From NCBI GenBank assembly GCA_022376465.1, contig JACDTU010000012.1, positions 930,001 to 994,000 of the forward strand: DNA of 64,000 bases, read 5' to 3'. Both the position numbers and the translations under genes were made by a program. Below the pieces are notes generated by a model. That model searched no databases. It was not told the origin of the DNA and was given only the letters and a program-made list of their open reading frames with translations. The first letter of the stretch is position 1; every line of letters begins with the position of its first letter. This DNA comes from Cubamyces lactineus (Eukaryota > Basidiomycota > Agaricomycetes > Polyporales > Polyporaceae). Positions 1-9,498 of the stretch are shown in pieces.

Positions 1-572
1 GTTTGGAGAAAACCTTCACTCCGCGCAGCTTGTCGACCAATTCCGATATGAGCGGTAGTGGGTACTTGTTGGGGACGGTTCCTTCGTTGAGGTATCGATA
101 ATCTTGGCAGGGTCGTAGTGTTCCGTCCTTCTTGCCGACGAAGAAGAATGGGGATGCCATCGGTGAGTTCGAGGGTCGGATATAGCCTTTTCGTAGGTTC
201 TCCCGGATGAATTCTTCCTCGGCTTCGAGTTCCTTGGGCGTGAGTTGATATCGCTTGAAGTCCTTCGGGGTAAAGCCTTCCTTGAGTTCAATGGCCAGGT
301 CCCAGGGTCGTGATGGTGGGAATCGTTCGGACGCCTTCTTTTCAAAGATGGCGGCATATCCTTGGTACGGCTCAGGGAGCATCTCTTCGAAAGTCTTCTT
401 CTCTTCCTGTGCTTGGTGCTGTTGTGCGAGTGCCATTGCGGGGTTGACCTTTGCTCGGATCCAGACGTTGGCTGCAATTGCAAATCGGAGCCCTCGCGAG
501 GCTCGCCGGATCCTCCCGATGGTGGGTCCAGGTCCGATCTTGGTGGGTTCGTGTTCGCGTTGAAGCGTCTAA
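1..572 (-). pseudogene. pol: Retrotransposon reverse transcriptase, N-terminal part (cut by window edge)
   Basis: In the same minus-strand frame as the protease, coding resumes after a TAG near 573. The region includes an [16 protein letters not shown] segment, then [12 protein letters not shown], then the RT fingers motifs [14 protein letters not shown] and [11 protein letters not shown], and ends at [12 protein letters not shown] at position 1. This is the standard start of a Ty3/Gypsy RT. The YxDD catalytic box and everything after it lie beyond the window. Identification is secure from these motifs; activity cannot be judged. Confidence 0.88.
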
Positions 573-1510
573 CCCACCCGTAAGGGAAGGATACTACTCA
601 GGCCGAGAGCCTTTGTAGGTCGAGGCCTGCTGGCGGGGGAGAGGGGAAAGGACGCGAAGGAGAGGGGAGGTTGGAGTCGGGTGCCCTGTGACTGGCGCGA
701 ACCGTAGCAAAGCCTAGGACCAAAGGGAGTGGGTAGAGAGGGTTGGCTGGCCTTTGCGAAAGACGCGATGCTGGCGAGAGCGCAGGGAAAGGGTTCGCGG
801 ATACACTGGGAAGAAAAAAGGGGGAAGGGGCCAAGGGGAGAAGAGCGCGGGCTGTCGATTTCGCAAATGTCGCGGAGTTTCGCAGATTTTCGCAACACGC
901 GGTTTCGCAAACTTTTCGCGGAGTCTGTTCTCGTGGCTTCGCGCCGTTTCGCAGCTAAGTGGTTTCGCAGATCTTCGCAGGGTCGTCGCAAGGGTTCGCA
1001 GTTTCGCAGTTCGCAAGTTCGCAGATTTCGCAAGGTCGTAAATATCACCAGTGAGAGACCCTAAGGGTATGGGGGAAGGGAATCTGTGTTGTCTGGCCCT
1101 CCGGGGCGTGTACTTTACCGAAGGAATCCTGTGCTACAGTCCATCAGGTCTTGGCAAGACCGCGTGGCCTCGTCGCGAGGCCGGCTCGCCGCGCGGCCCC
1201 TCCGCGGCCTCCTATAGGCTCTGCTCTACCTCTCGCACCATATGGCGCCATTCCGCGTCGTTTCCGTCGGCCGATACGGTCCGTAGCCGGGCGCAACACG
1301 GCCGCAAGGGCGAGGGGAGGGGAGGGGAGACCCACAGGAGTCCAAGCGTGCAGGTGCGAGTGCTCCAGGTATGCGCGAAGGGTCCTGCGGACGTGCGAAG
1401 CATCGCGCGAGGTCGCGACTGGCAAAGGAATAGATGGAACCGCTGCAGAAAAGAGAGGGGGCACCGCAGCGATAGCCCCTTGCTCTGGGTCTGGACCGGC
1501 ACCATGCGCA
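573..1510. repeat. Non-coding or degenerate segment between protease and RT, with TTCGCA repeats
   Basis: Roughly 0.9 kb separates the protease frame from the RT frame and is not open in that frame. Part of it (1144-1557, minus) is open in a neighbouring frame, so a frameshift may explain the right part. The left part at 850-1040 is made largely of the hexamer TTCGCA (a dozen or so copies, irregular spacing), which gives spurious open frames rich in Leu, Arg and Asn. It may be a nested insertion or an expanded simple repeat. I see no clear terminal repeats. Confidence 0.5.
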
Positions 1511-2278
1511 TCAGCGTTCCGTGGTGAGGGGAGTTCCGGGTCGGGGCACATCTCCATGCCATTCCGTTATGTGCGGTGCCATCATAGCTTCGTGTTCTCC
1601 ACGGAGGTAGGCTACCAGTAAATCTTGATCGTTGGGTTCTTCTTCCGGGTACACGTCGGAGAGGGTAACTCGTTCGATATTCTCGTAGATCAGTTCTTCG
1701 GTGAGTGCTTCCGAGGTCGTGTCTTCGTCCTCTTCATTTGTTCCTTCATCTGGTTCTTCTTCGATTGGCTTGGGTCTCCCGGTGAAGGGGTCTTGGTCTG
1801 GGAACCACATTGCACGCAGATGTTCCACAATTGTTTGGTTCACCCGAGCGGGGTCGATATCGAGGGTCCCTTTCGTGAAGTCGATGTTGGCATTGACGCG
1901 CTGCAGCCATGGCAGGCCCAGGATGATTGGTTCCTTTCCTAGCGACGTAATCAGGAACCGCACAATGTGTCAGTGGCGCCCAGCTTCAATTTCAAGGACT
2001 GCGCATTTCTTGATATCGCCTGCTTCATTCCTGGTTCCGTCAGTGTTGTATACTCGGATCGGGGCTTTCAGCGATTTGAGCGGGAAGTTGTGCTCTTTCG
2101 CAAACCTGTGGTCCATGAATACTTCTCCCGCTCCCGTGTCGATGAGGGCTTTCGTTTCGACGCTTAGGTCCGCGTGGATAGATAACGGAATTCTCATAGA
2201 CTGTCGAGAAGTCTGCGCTACTATTACACGGCGGACCTTAGTACGCGGTCGTGACGTCGAGACACGCCGGTTCTTCAA
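1511..2278 (-). pseudogene. pol: Retrotransposon aspartic protease and start of pol, with TGA stops
   Basis: This frame contains a retropepsin active-site motif, LIDTGAGEVFMD, near 2110-2160. The flap and C-terminal region follow, with the ILGLPWLQ block near 1900 that closes the fold in Gypsy proteases. A TGA at 1970-1972 lies in the same frame between the two halves (context GRH-stop-HIVRFL), and another TGA at 1511-1513 ends the frame. The protease would process Gag and Gag-Pol in the particle. The segment after the protease is acidic and unstructured, as is usual before RT. Confidence 0.8.
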
Positions 2279-3804
2279 AAACCCTCGTTGGAGAAGCTTG
2301 CGAGAATTTCCTTCGCGTCTTGGTCTTCTTCTAGCCCCTTCAGAGCGGTACGGATCCTTGCTGCGATAAGCTGCTTCTTGTCAGCCGCTTGGCCGTCGAT
2401 GGATTTGATGTCTTCATCATCGTCGCTCTCGTCTTCTTCGACCTCGGTGATGCGGGCCTTGGCAGCAGGCTTCGTCTTCTTACGGTCGTTGGTTCTTCTG
2501 TTGGGGCACTGCCGCGCTAGATGCCCTATCTGGTGGCAATTGAAGCATCGTCCTTCTCGGTAGTGCTTCTCACGTTCTTCGGTTGTCATCTTGTCGACAT
2601 CCATGGCGTCAGGGTCGCGTTCTTGCGGTCGGGGTCTGTACGGCTTGTACGTAGGTCGGAAGGTCGAGGTCTTCCCGTCGTATGCTCTTCCCAGGTGGTA
2701 CTGCTGTTCGAGAGTGGAGGCTCGGAGGTAGAGTTCACTGGCGTCCTTCGGTAGGGGGTACATCCCGAAGATCTTCTCTCGAAGGGGACGGTTGAGTCCA
2801 GCATAGAAGAAGTCAGCAATGACTTCGAACTCTGTGATTCCGCATCGCGAGATGATCGACTTGAACTCGGCGATGTAGTCTTCGACTTTCTTGCTTCCTT
2901 GCTTCAGGTTTCGCAGCAGCACACGGGCGCTGGCCTTCTGGTCGATGTCATTGAATGCTTCCAGTAGTTGCTTCTTGAAGTCGTCCCATGTTCCGTAGTT
3001 GGGTTCGATGTGTTCTTCGCCTGGTCTTCAGTTCTTGTTCTGGTCGGCTGCCTGCCGTTCTACGTCTTCAATGAAGGTGCGGGCCCAGGTTCCGGCAGTG
3101 CCTCCGTTCATCAGCATAAGGCAGAAGACGATCTTCATTTCGTCGGTGGCGTAGGTCTTCTTGTTCATCGTGAGGTAGAGGGAGCATTTCTGCAACCACT
3201 CCACTACTTCGCCCCACTTCCCTGAGAACTCTGGGGGCATCTTGAGCTTGATCTCGTTCGTCTTTTCTTCAGCCATCGTGGCTTCGGTTCGGCCTTTGGG
3301 TTCGTTCGCAGTTCGGTTCGATTCTTCTTGAGGGGTCTTCCCTACGGGTTCTGGTGCGGCTTCGCTTCCCTTCAGGTCGTGATCGTTGTTCGAAGTTCTT
3401 GTAGCGTTCTCGCTTTCTGATTCACTCTCCTCAAGTATCTCCGCTTGAGCTGGTCTGGGAGTAGTGAAGTCTACCAGGGAAGGTTGTTCTGGTTCTGTTC
3501 TCGGTTCCGGGGTGGCCGCTGGTTTCTCCGGAAGTTCGTCTCCAAGTGATATTTCGCGGTAACGTCTTCGGTAGTCGGGGTCGATGTCAAGGCAGTTCCG
3601 CCAGGTGAGAGGGACTTCAGTGAAGTGCCAGGACTTGTTCTTCCAGAAGACTTGTTGCCCTTCGTAGTAGACTAGCTTGGCTTCCTTGTCAACCGCAAAT
3701 TCTTCCGGTATCGACGCTGTGTTGTTCGGTTCGGGGCCGCTCCGTCTTGAGCGGGTGTCGTGTGTCGAGATCTGGGTAGATCGACGGGTTCTGGTGAGCT
3801 CGAC
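2275..3804 (-). pseudogene. gag: Retrotransposon gag (capsid/nucleocapsid), interrupted by TGA
   Basis: A single minus-strand frame stays open from a TAG at the primer-binding site (3805-3807) down to the gag stop at 2275-2277, except for an in-frame TGA at 3028-3030. The acidic N-terminal region runs into a retrotransposon Gag core (about 2750-3270) and a CCHC zinc knuckle, CFNCHQIGHLARQC, near 2510-2560. The first in-frame ATG is only at 3274-3276, about 170 codons into the open frame, so the original start is either lost or not AUG. The gag stop directly follows a GGGTTTT heptamer that would allow a -1 shift into the protease frame. Gag forms the particle that packages the element RNA. Confidence 0.85.
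2278..2284 (-). promoter_or_regulatory. Putative -1 ribosomal frameshift heptamer (GGGTTTT)
   Basis: At the end of gag the minus strand reads G GGT TTT TGA in the gag frame. This is a heptamer of X XXY YYZ form in the correct register, followed at once by the gag stop. The protease frame is -1 relative to gag and overlaps here. Sushi-type Gypsy elements are known to make Gag-Pol by -1 frameshifting. No downstream pseudoknot was demonstrated by eye. Confidence 0.55.
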
Positions 3805-3808
3805 CTAA
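3797..3808 (-). other. Primer-binding site, probably self-priming
   Basis: Immediately inside the LTR the minus strand reads TTAGGTCGAGCT. I could not match this to a familiar tRNA 3' end. Ten bases (AGGTCGAGCT, 3797-3806) are perfectly complementary to AGCTCGACCT at 3920-3929, near the predicted RNA 5' end, and the two remaining bases at the LTR edge can form G-U pairs. Tf1 of fission yeast and related elements prime reverse transcription with the first bases of their own mRNA, and this arrangement fits that. Confidence 0.6.
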
Positions 3809-4223
3809 TGTTACGACGAGCCTAGATCAGTCGCAGCAAGCGACATCCTAGGGATCGGACCAGAGGTCTTCAGTAGTTCGAGTCGAGTAGAGGTTCAGAG
3901 GAATAGGCAATGGATAACCAGGTCGAGCTGAGGATCCCGAGTGGATCCTCCGGTCTTAAATACAGGAAAGGAGGCATAGACACGTCAGCGCCACGTAGGC
4001 GCCACGTACCGTGAGAGTCCAGTATAACTACGTAGAGTCAGGGCTGGGAATACAGGTGATGTGGCGATGACGTGGCGAAACAGGATAGGCTAGGAATACA
4101 ACAACCGTGGAATCGGTGGGAACGAGGATGACGTGGCACGGGAAAAGATGACGTGGCATAGTGGGAGCACAAGGAGGAGGGAAAAGGAAACTTCGTGACC
4201 GTGACACAGTGAGCGTCGTAACA
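3809..4223 (-). repeat. Long terminal repeat (5' LTR of the element)
   Basis: The 415-bp LTR is delimited by a perfect 8-bp terminal inverted repeat, TGTTACGA at 3809-3816 and TCGTAACA at 4216-4223. It starts with TG and ends with CA as LTRs do. On the minus strand it holds a U3 with repeated TGACGTGGC boxes, a TATTTAAG TATA-like box at 3955-3962, and a predicted R-U5 of about 120 bp. The gag side begins with a primer-binding site right at the LTR edge. The boundaries rest on the inverted repeat and its position relative to gag, because the second LTR is not in the window. Confidence 0.85.
3955..3962 (-). promoter_or_regulatory. TATA-like box of the LTR promoter
   Basis: TATTTAAG on the minus strand lies inside the LTR. 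About 33 nt downstream is AGCTCGACCT (3929 to 3920), which also matches the primer-binding site. That spacing is what is expected between a TATA box and the RNA 5' end. Confidence 0.65.
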
Positions 4224-5659
4224 TGTTCATTCTGAGTGTGCAGGTGTGTGTGTTGCGCCATATAGGATATATTGAGGGATTCCCGCAGTGCGCTGTTAAG
4301 AATCAACAAATTATATTCACTGATTTCAATTGGAGAGTATACATATTGTTTGTTGGCGAGACTGCAATGTGCAGGAGGGAATCGGAACACAAGCAAGTAT
4401 CACGATGTTAATACGATTGCTTCATTGCACGGGGTGCGCGAGTGGCGCGTTACATGAGGGAGGACAGCGCTGGTGATTTTCCACCTGGGGGTCATTTTCC
4501 ACCTGGCGCTCAAATACTGTACTGGTGATGCGACGGCGTTTGATGAGAAACGATCGCACCTCGTCTTGCATTGTAAATACATTGCTGATCGATTGGCGCC
4601 AACCGGATATGTCTGGATGCGCATAAGGTGAGGACTGCCATCAACTCACTCCTGACAATATTTCAAGCCTACCAACAACGTTCCCTGTGCTACAGTACCT
4701 GTACAACCGCAGAAAGCGACATACTTGCACTCAGGCCTCAACATGGGTACCCGTGTATACCACTGTCGCTTCGGACCTGCCTCTACGAACTACCAAATCG
4801 CTACTGCGTTACGGATAGCAGCCCTGACACACGGTTCCGGGCCCAAACCATTTCACTTCCGACTCTAGCGATGAGCGACGAACGCGAGGCGGGTGGTATG
4901 GCACGTTGTGTGCCTCGGTGTACGGTGTACCGGTATGCAGACCTAGCGTTCTATCGAGCGATGAGCGGCCGCTGACGCCTGATGATTTCACGACTTTCAC
5001 GAAGGTCGCTATGGAACCATTCATCATGAATACATCGATTCCCGGTGCGATGGAGCCACGTATGGTGTCTCGATGGAAGCCCGCCCAAGATCCCATGCCC
5101 AACCTCACAACTTCTTGACACTTCCGCCGTGAGACGTCTCCGCGCTCGTGCCCTCCACCAAGTTCCAATACGACGGAGCTGGCCCTGTTGGAGTGTGTTT
5201 CAAATCACTCCGAAATTAGCGTCGCTGAGCACGCAACAGATTGTCCGATTTGGATTTGGATCCTATCCGACGTCTGGAGTACTCGACATCTCGAACAAGG
5301 ATTCGCCTCATTCTCCATCGAGACATGCTGTACGTGCACCGCACACCAGTCCATTTCGCACCCGTCAGATCCGTCTGTGTCCTACAACCATTACTAGTAG
5401 TGGTGCCTGTCGCCACGACACATCATGTATATACAGCCCCAATTCCCATTCTTTAAGTTCATACGTGTTTCACGAGTGGCACGAAATGGACAGCAAGTGC
5501 ATTATACACGAGAAGTAATAGAGGTATCTACGAAACCACAACACACAACAGAGAGATACGAATATCATGATGCTAGCCGAGTCCATCCTTCCGCACCGAA
5601 CCCCTCTGCATATTCATGCGGCCGCGTCCCAAATGTATCACATAGAGACCCCCTCCCGC
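4224..5659. other. Intergenic region between the LTR and VPS35
   Basis: No open frame here shows a recognisable domain or good splice structure. A 13-bp direct repeat, ATTTTCCACCTGG, occurs at 4476-4488 and 4494-4506. The right end should hold the VPS35 3' UTR. Confidence 0.5.
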
Positions 5660-8600
5660 TCACCGCGAGGGTATCCCCAACTTCAGCGTCGCACCGACGA
5701 TGTCGACGTCATCCCATCGCGACTCCGCCGCCCCGTCAGATGCGGCGGCAGCGGCGGCCTTCTTCGACTGGATGTACATGAGCGTGTTGCGGAAGTGGCG
5801 AGTGATCATTTCGGGAGTCTGTACACCTTCGAGCAGCCCCGGCGGCGCACGCTGCGAAGGGTGGACGTCGGGGGACGCGATGCTATCGATCGACGCGGTG
5901 ATGAGCTCCACGAGACTGTTAACAAACTTGGGAGTGATCTATACAGCAGCACTGAATTAGCTATTGGCGTTCTCGCACATATCACTGGTAACTTACAGCA
6001 GGGGCACCGCGATCGAGATAGTACAGGTACTGATCGAGGGTATCGCAGTAAAGCTGGATAGTGATGATCTCTTCTGTGGCGGAGTTGGCAATGCGAAGCG
6101 CCTTCTGCAAGCATTCCAATACGCGCTTGCTGTCCTGGAGCGGATACTGATAGCCAACACGTCAATACTGAGAGGCGGCAGGTAATGGCACGTAAACATA
6201 CCGCCTTCGCGTTCTCCGCTTCCTCTTTCGTCAAAGCCTTCTCCGCTTCCTTCGGGGTCTCCGCAGGTTCCTCTTCTGGAGGGATTTCCTGCCACCATAA
6301 GTGACTCGCAAGGTTTACCGCACTCGCCTGATGGGGCTTCTTGAGCAGCTTCGCTCCATGCAAGGCCGCCTTGGTAATGAGCGTATCGTAGTTGTCTTCA
6401 CTGAACACCCGTGCGCCCTGCAGGGTGCCGATGATGAGCGTGATCGCCTGCAGTTGCGCGCGGCTCTCCGATATGCTTTCCTCGTACACGCTGAATGCGT
6501 CAACGTACATGTCGTACGTGAGGTTCTCGAACCCGCACTCGTCCGCAACCTGAGCGGCGAGCAGGAAGAGTCGGAGAGCAATCGCAGGAGCGTCCACGGT
6601 GGTAGAAAGGATGGAGTTGAGTTGTCGAACGAATTTGAGGATTGCCGAGACTTTCGATTGCCAATCGTCCACCTGAGATTATGTTAGACTAGACACCTCA
6701 GCTGGCGTGTTGAGGAGTATTGACGAACCAAGTGTTCACTGTTGTGATACCTCCTGCATAGTTTGATCGCCGATGTAATGAGAGCGGGGTAGGTGAATCG
6801 CATTCGTTCACCGCCAGTCTCGAAGTGACGCCGAGCGGTTTGCAGGATCTGCGAGATGTTCAGCATCGAAACACGAAACCGAAAGCATCCGCACATACCT
6901 CAAATTGAACGTCCAAGTTGTCGGATCGGAACAGGTGGATCATTCTGGCCACCCAACCTTGTTCCTCCGCAAGCTCTTCTCGTTCGTTGTGATATGGTCC
7001 TCTCCTCGGATCCTTGACGTGTACTGATGGTCCGTGTGCTCCTGGGCCGGTGCCCGCATCCTCCTGGTCACGAATGAGGACATGGCAGAACTCGAGGATG
7101 CCGTTTACATCCTCTGGCGTCTCGATGATCGTCTCGTTCTTGAGCACAGATGAGACGAGTGAATGTGACAAGATGCGTCGGACAGAATACGGCTGTTGAG
7201 TGAGCAGAGCGTTGTACTGCTGCAAAGCCAGGAGTGTGAGCACGGACTGATAAGAGTTGATCGGTGCGAGCAGCAGGGCCTGAAGGTTGGCGGTGGTTTG
7301 TGGATGGTGAAGGTCGGGGCTGCAAATGCATTCATTCAGTATCGTCTCCTGCTGGTAGCTCAACAAGCGTACCTGTCGTGGAACTCCTTGATTTTCTCGG
7401 CAGCAAATCCCAGGACCTGGTCAACATATTCTAGTCGATCTGGATAACAGCTCAAAGACAGGTTCGTCAGAGAGACGAGCAAAGCGGTGATGTCTTGTAT
7501 CGACAGATCGGGTCGAGCCTAGTAGCAGAGATCGGATTCCGTGAAGTGTTGTGCTATTTATCGACACGGATAGCGTACCTTGATCAACTCGACCACTTGG
7601 TGCCAGAAGACTTCGAACAACTTCACGTTCTCCGGGATACCTCTGAATTTTCGGACTTGTTCCGACTCGCCCGTGGCCTTCTCCTTGCCTTTTCCGCTCT
7701 TCTCACTCTCGCCATTCTCCGTCGTGCCGTTCACGGTAGCAGCCGGAGAGGTCGGTTCCGGTTTTTCACTCGCGACAGGACTGGTGGGCGCCGAACCCCA
7801 TTCGTTGCTGACGGCGGTAGCGGTCTCGCTCGTCACCGAGTACTGGCTCTGGTTCTGGCGCAGCCGAGCTTGCTTGACCCTTTCCGCCAGGCGACGCGCG
7901 GCGGCCTCTTCTTGCCGTTTCGTCTCCTCAGGATCCTCGTTCTCGGCTTCGCGTGCCGCGTATGCTGCGAGGCGGTCAATGAGCGCGATAACAATCTGCT
8001 TGATGTTGACCTTGGGGTGAAGTTGAGCGGTCGCAGAGAGGAAGGGGCCCAGCGTGTAGAGATGGAACTCGTCTGTGAAGACCTGGATGGATAACGCATC
8101 AGGTAGGTGCGGGTATCAAGCTGTGGAAGGAGACGTACCTGAATCACAACCTCCATCAAGTACTCCTGCGCAATGACGTCCTTGCAGACTACGATTTGCT
8201 GGAGGATGCTCGGGAGAATGAACTTCTGGTACATATCGAGATCGACGCCGTCCAGCTGGCTCAGTCGGACGAGGTTCGTGCCAACCAAGATACGCAACTC
8301 CTTCCGCTCCATCTCGCGCTTCTCGCGTTCTCTTGAGTGACCTTGATGTTGGAGTCGCACCCATAACTTGTTCATTTCGATGAAGTTGGTGAGGACGAAG
8401 TTGATAGAGTCCTGCAAGTTGCCCTTCGGCCTACAAGCTGTCCAGCGAACACTATTGATCAAGCTATGGGTAGTATGACTTACCCGTCGTCGTCTCCAAC
8501 TGGTAGATGATCCCTTGTCTGTCCACTGAGGTAGTGTCGCAAGAACAAGCCTCTGATTGGGTGCAGTACCCCGCGCGACATCTCCAGCATGTCCTTCATG

Positions 8601-9105
8601 ACCTCCTTGACCGGCGCGTCTGGTATAGACATGTAGACGGAGCCGACAGTGATCATGAGGTAGAGACGGGGAACGATATTGCCAGCATATTGTACAAGTT
8701 CGTAGAGGTCGGCAAGATGGTGTCGGCCTTGGACGTGTGCGTCGTATAGATAGTTGGATAAGTGACGAAGAGCATCGAAGACAGCGATATCTACGAAAGA
8801 AATATGAGCAAGCGAGCACCACGGTGGAAACGCGAACTACGTACATAGTTCATAGTATTGCTTGGGCGTAAGGGAGGAAGTCCGCAGCTCTGCCAACATC
8901 AAACTCGCGCTCTTGAGCGCGTCCATGAGCTGGTCCAATTCCTACGCAATAGCACGTTCAAAACGCAAGGATCATCAAGAGTAGAACGACTAGGACGAAC
9001 GAGATGCCTCTTCATCTGCTGAACCTGTATCTTGACGGTGGCAAGGGACTCGCTGAGGAGCTTGCCTTCCTCAGCAGCCTGAGGGACCGGTGTTACGCCA
9101 GCCAT
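5660..9105 (-). CDS. VPS35: Vacuolar protein sorting-associated protein 35 (retromer core subunit)
   Basis: Vps35 is the cargo-binding scaffold of retromer, which returns receptors from endosomes to the Golgi together with Vps26 and Vps29. The start ATG (9103-9105) opens [19 protein letters not shown], and the next exons give the family signatures [10 protein letters not shown] and [18 protein letters not shown], which bind Vps26. Later exons carry long alpha-helical solenoid segments such as [42 protein letters not shown] and [21 protein letters not shown]. The C-terminal Vps29-binding part ends at 5660-5662. A Ser/Thr/Glu-rich insertion (about 7650-7840) is probably a disordered loop. There are about nine short introns and the predicted size of 900-950 residues is normal. 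The gene lies 393 bp downstream of RPB1 on the same strand. Confidence 0.93.
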
Positions 9106-9498
9106 GGTCGCCGGCCAGTCAAATCACAGAAGATGTTTCGTAAAGCGACCGCGCGCGAGTGGTGGGACAGACAGCCAGAGGAGGGCGAGGGAGAGAGATT
9201 GGAGGAGTGACGCAGGAGCGGAGGAGGACTTAGCACTGCGCACGCGCAACAGCCAAGCCCGCGCGCTCGCTCCTCTCTCAAAACGGCAACCGTCCCCAAC
9301 CCCCGCCTACTCGGGCCGCTGAGTCGACGCTGACATATCCCCGCACACTGGCAAACATACCTCCACGCAACTCATATGTAATCTCAACAAAACACGCGGT
9401 ACGATACGGATTGACATTAATCTACAGGTTTGCATTGAGAGCTAGATGACGAGATAATACGAGTATGTTCAAGAAGAATCCCATGTGGTGTATACTAC
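9106..9498. other. Intergenic region between RPB1 stop and VPS35 start
   Basis: This 393-bp stretch must hold the RPB1 3' UTR and the VPS35 promoter. No gene or clear core promoter motif is visible. Confidence 0.5.

Larger units (their letters stand above)
1..4223 (-). mobile_element. Ty3/Gypsy LTR retrotransposon, 5' part, degenerate
   Basis: Read on the minus strand, the order is LTR (3809-4223), primer-binding site, gag with a zinc knuckle, aspartic protease, and reverse transcriptase running off the left window edge. Protease before RT fits Ty3/Gypsy as well as Copia, but the RT sequence, with its [19 protein letters not shown] block, is Gypsy-type. The primer-binding site suggests the self-priming Tf1/sushi branch, which is inference. 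In-frame TGA stops in gag (3028-3030) and in the protease-RT region (1970-1972, 1511-1513), plus a non-coding stretch before RT, argue against autonomous activity. RNase H, integrase, any chromodomain and the 3' LTR lie outside the window, so the target-site duplication cannot be confirmed. The right flank begins TGTTC at 4224. Confidence 0.92.

Noticed and set aside
850..1040. Possible CRISPR-like array from the regular TTCGCA hexamers
   Set aside because: The units are short, irregularly spaced and have no spacers, and the host is a fungus, so this is a simple repeat.
4809..5168. Minus-strand open frame of 119 codons between the LTR and VPS35
   Set aside because: No homology I recognise and no supporting neighbours. 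Not excluded, but not supported.
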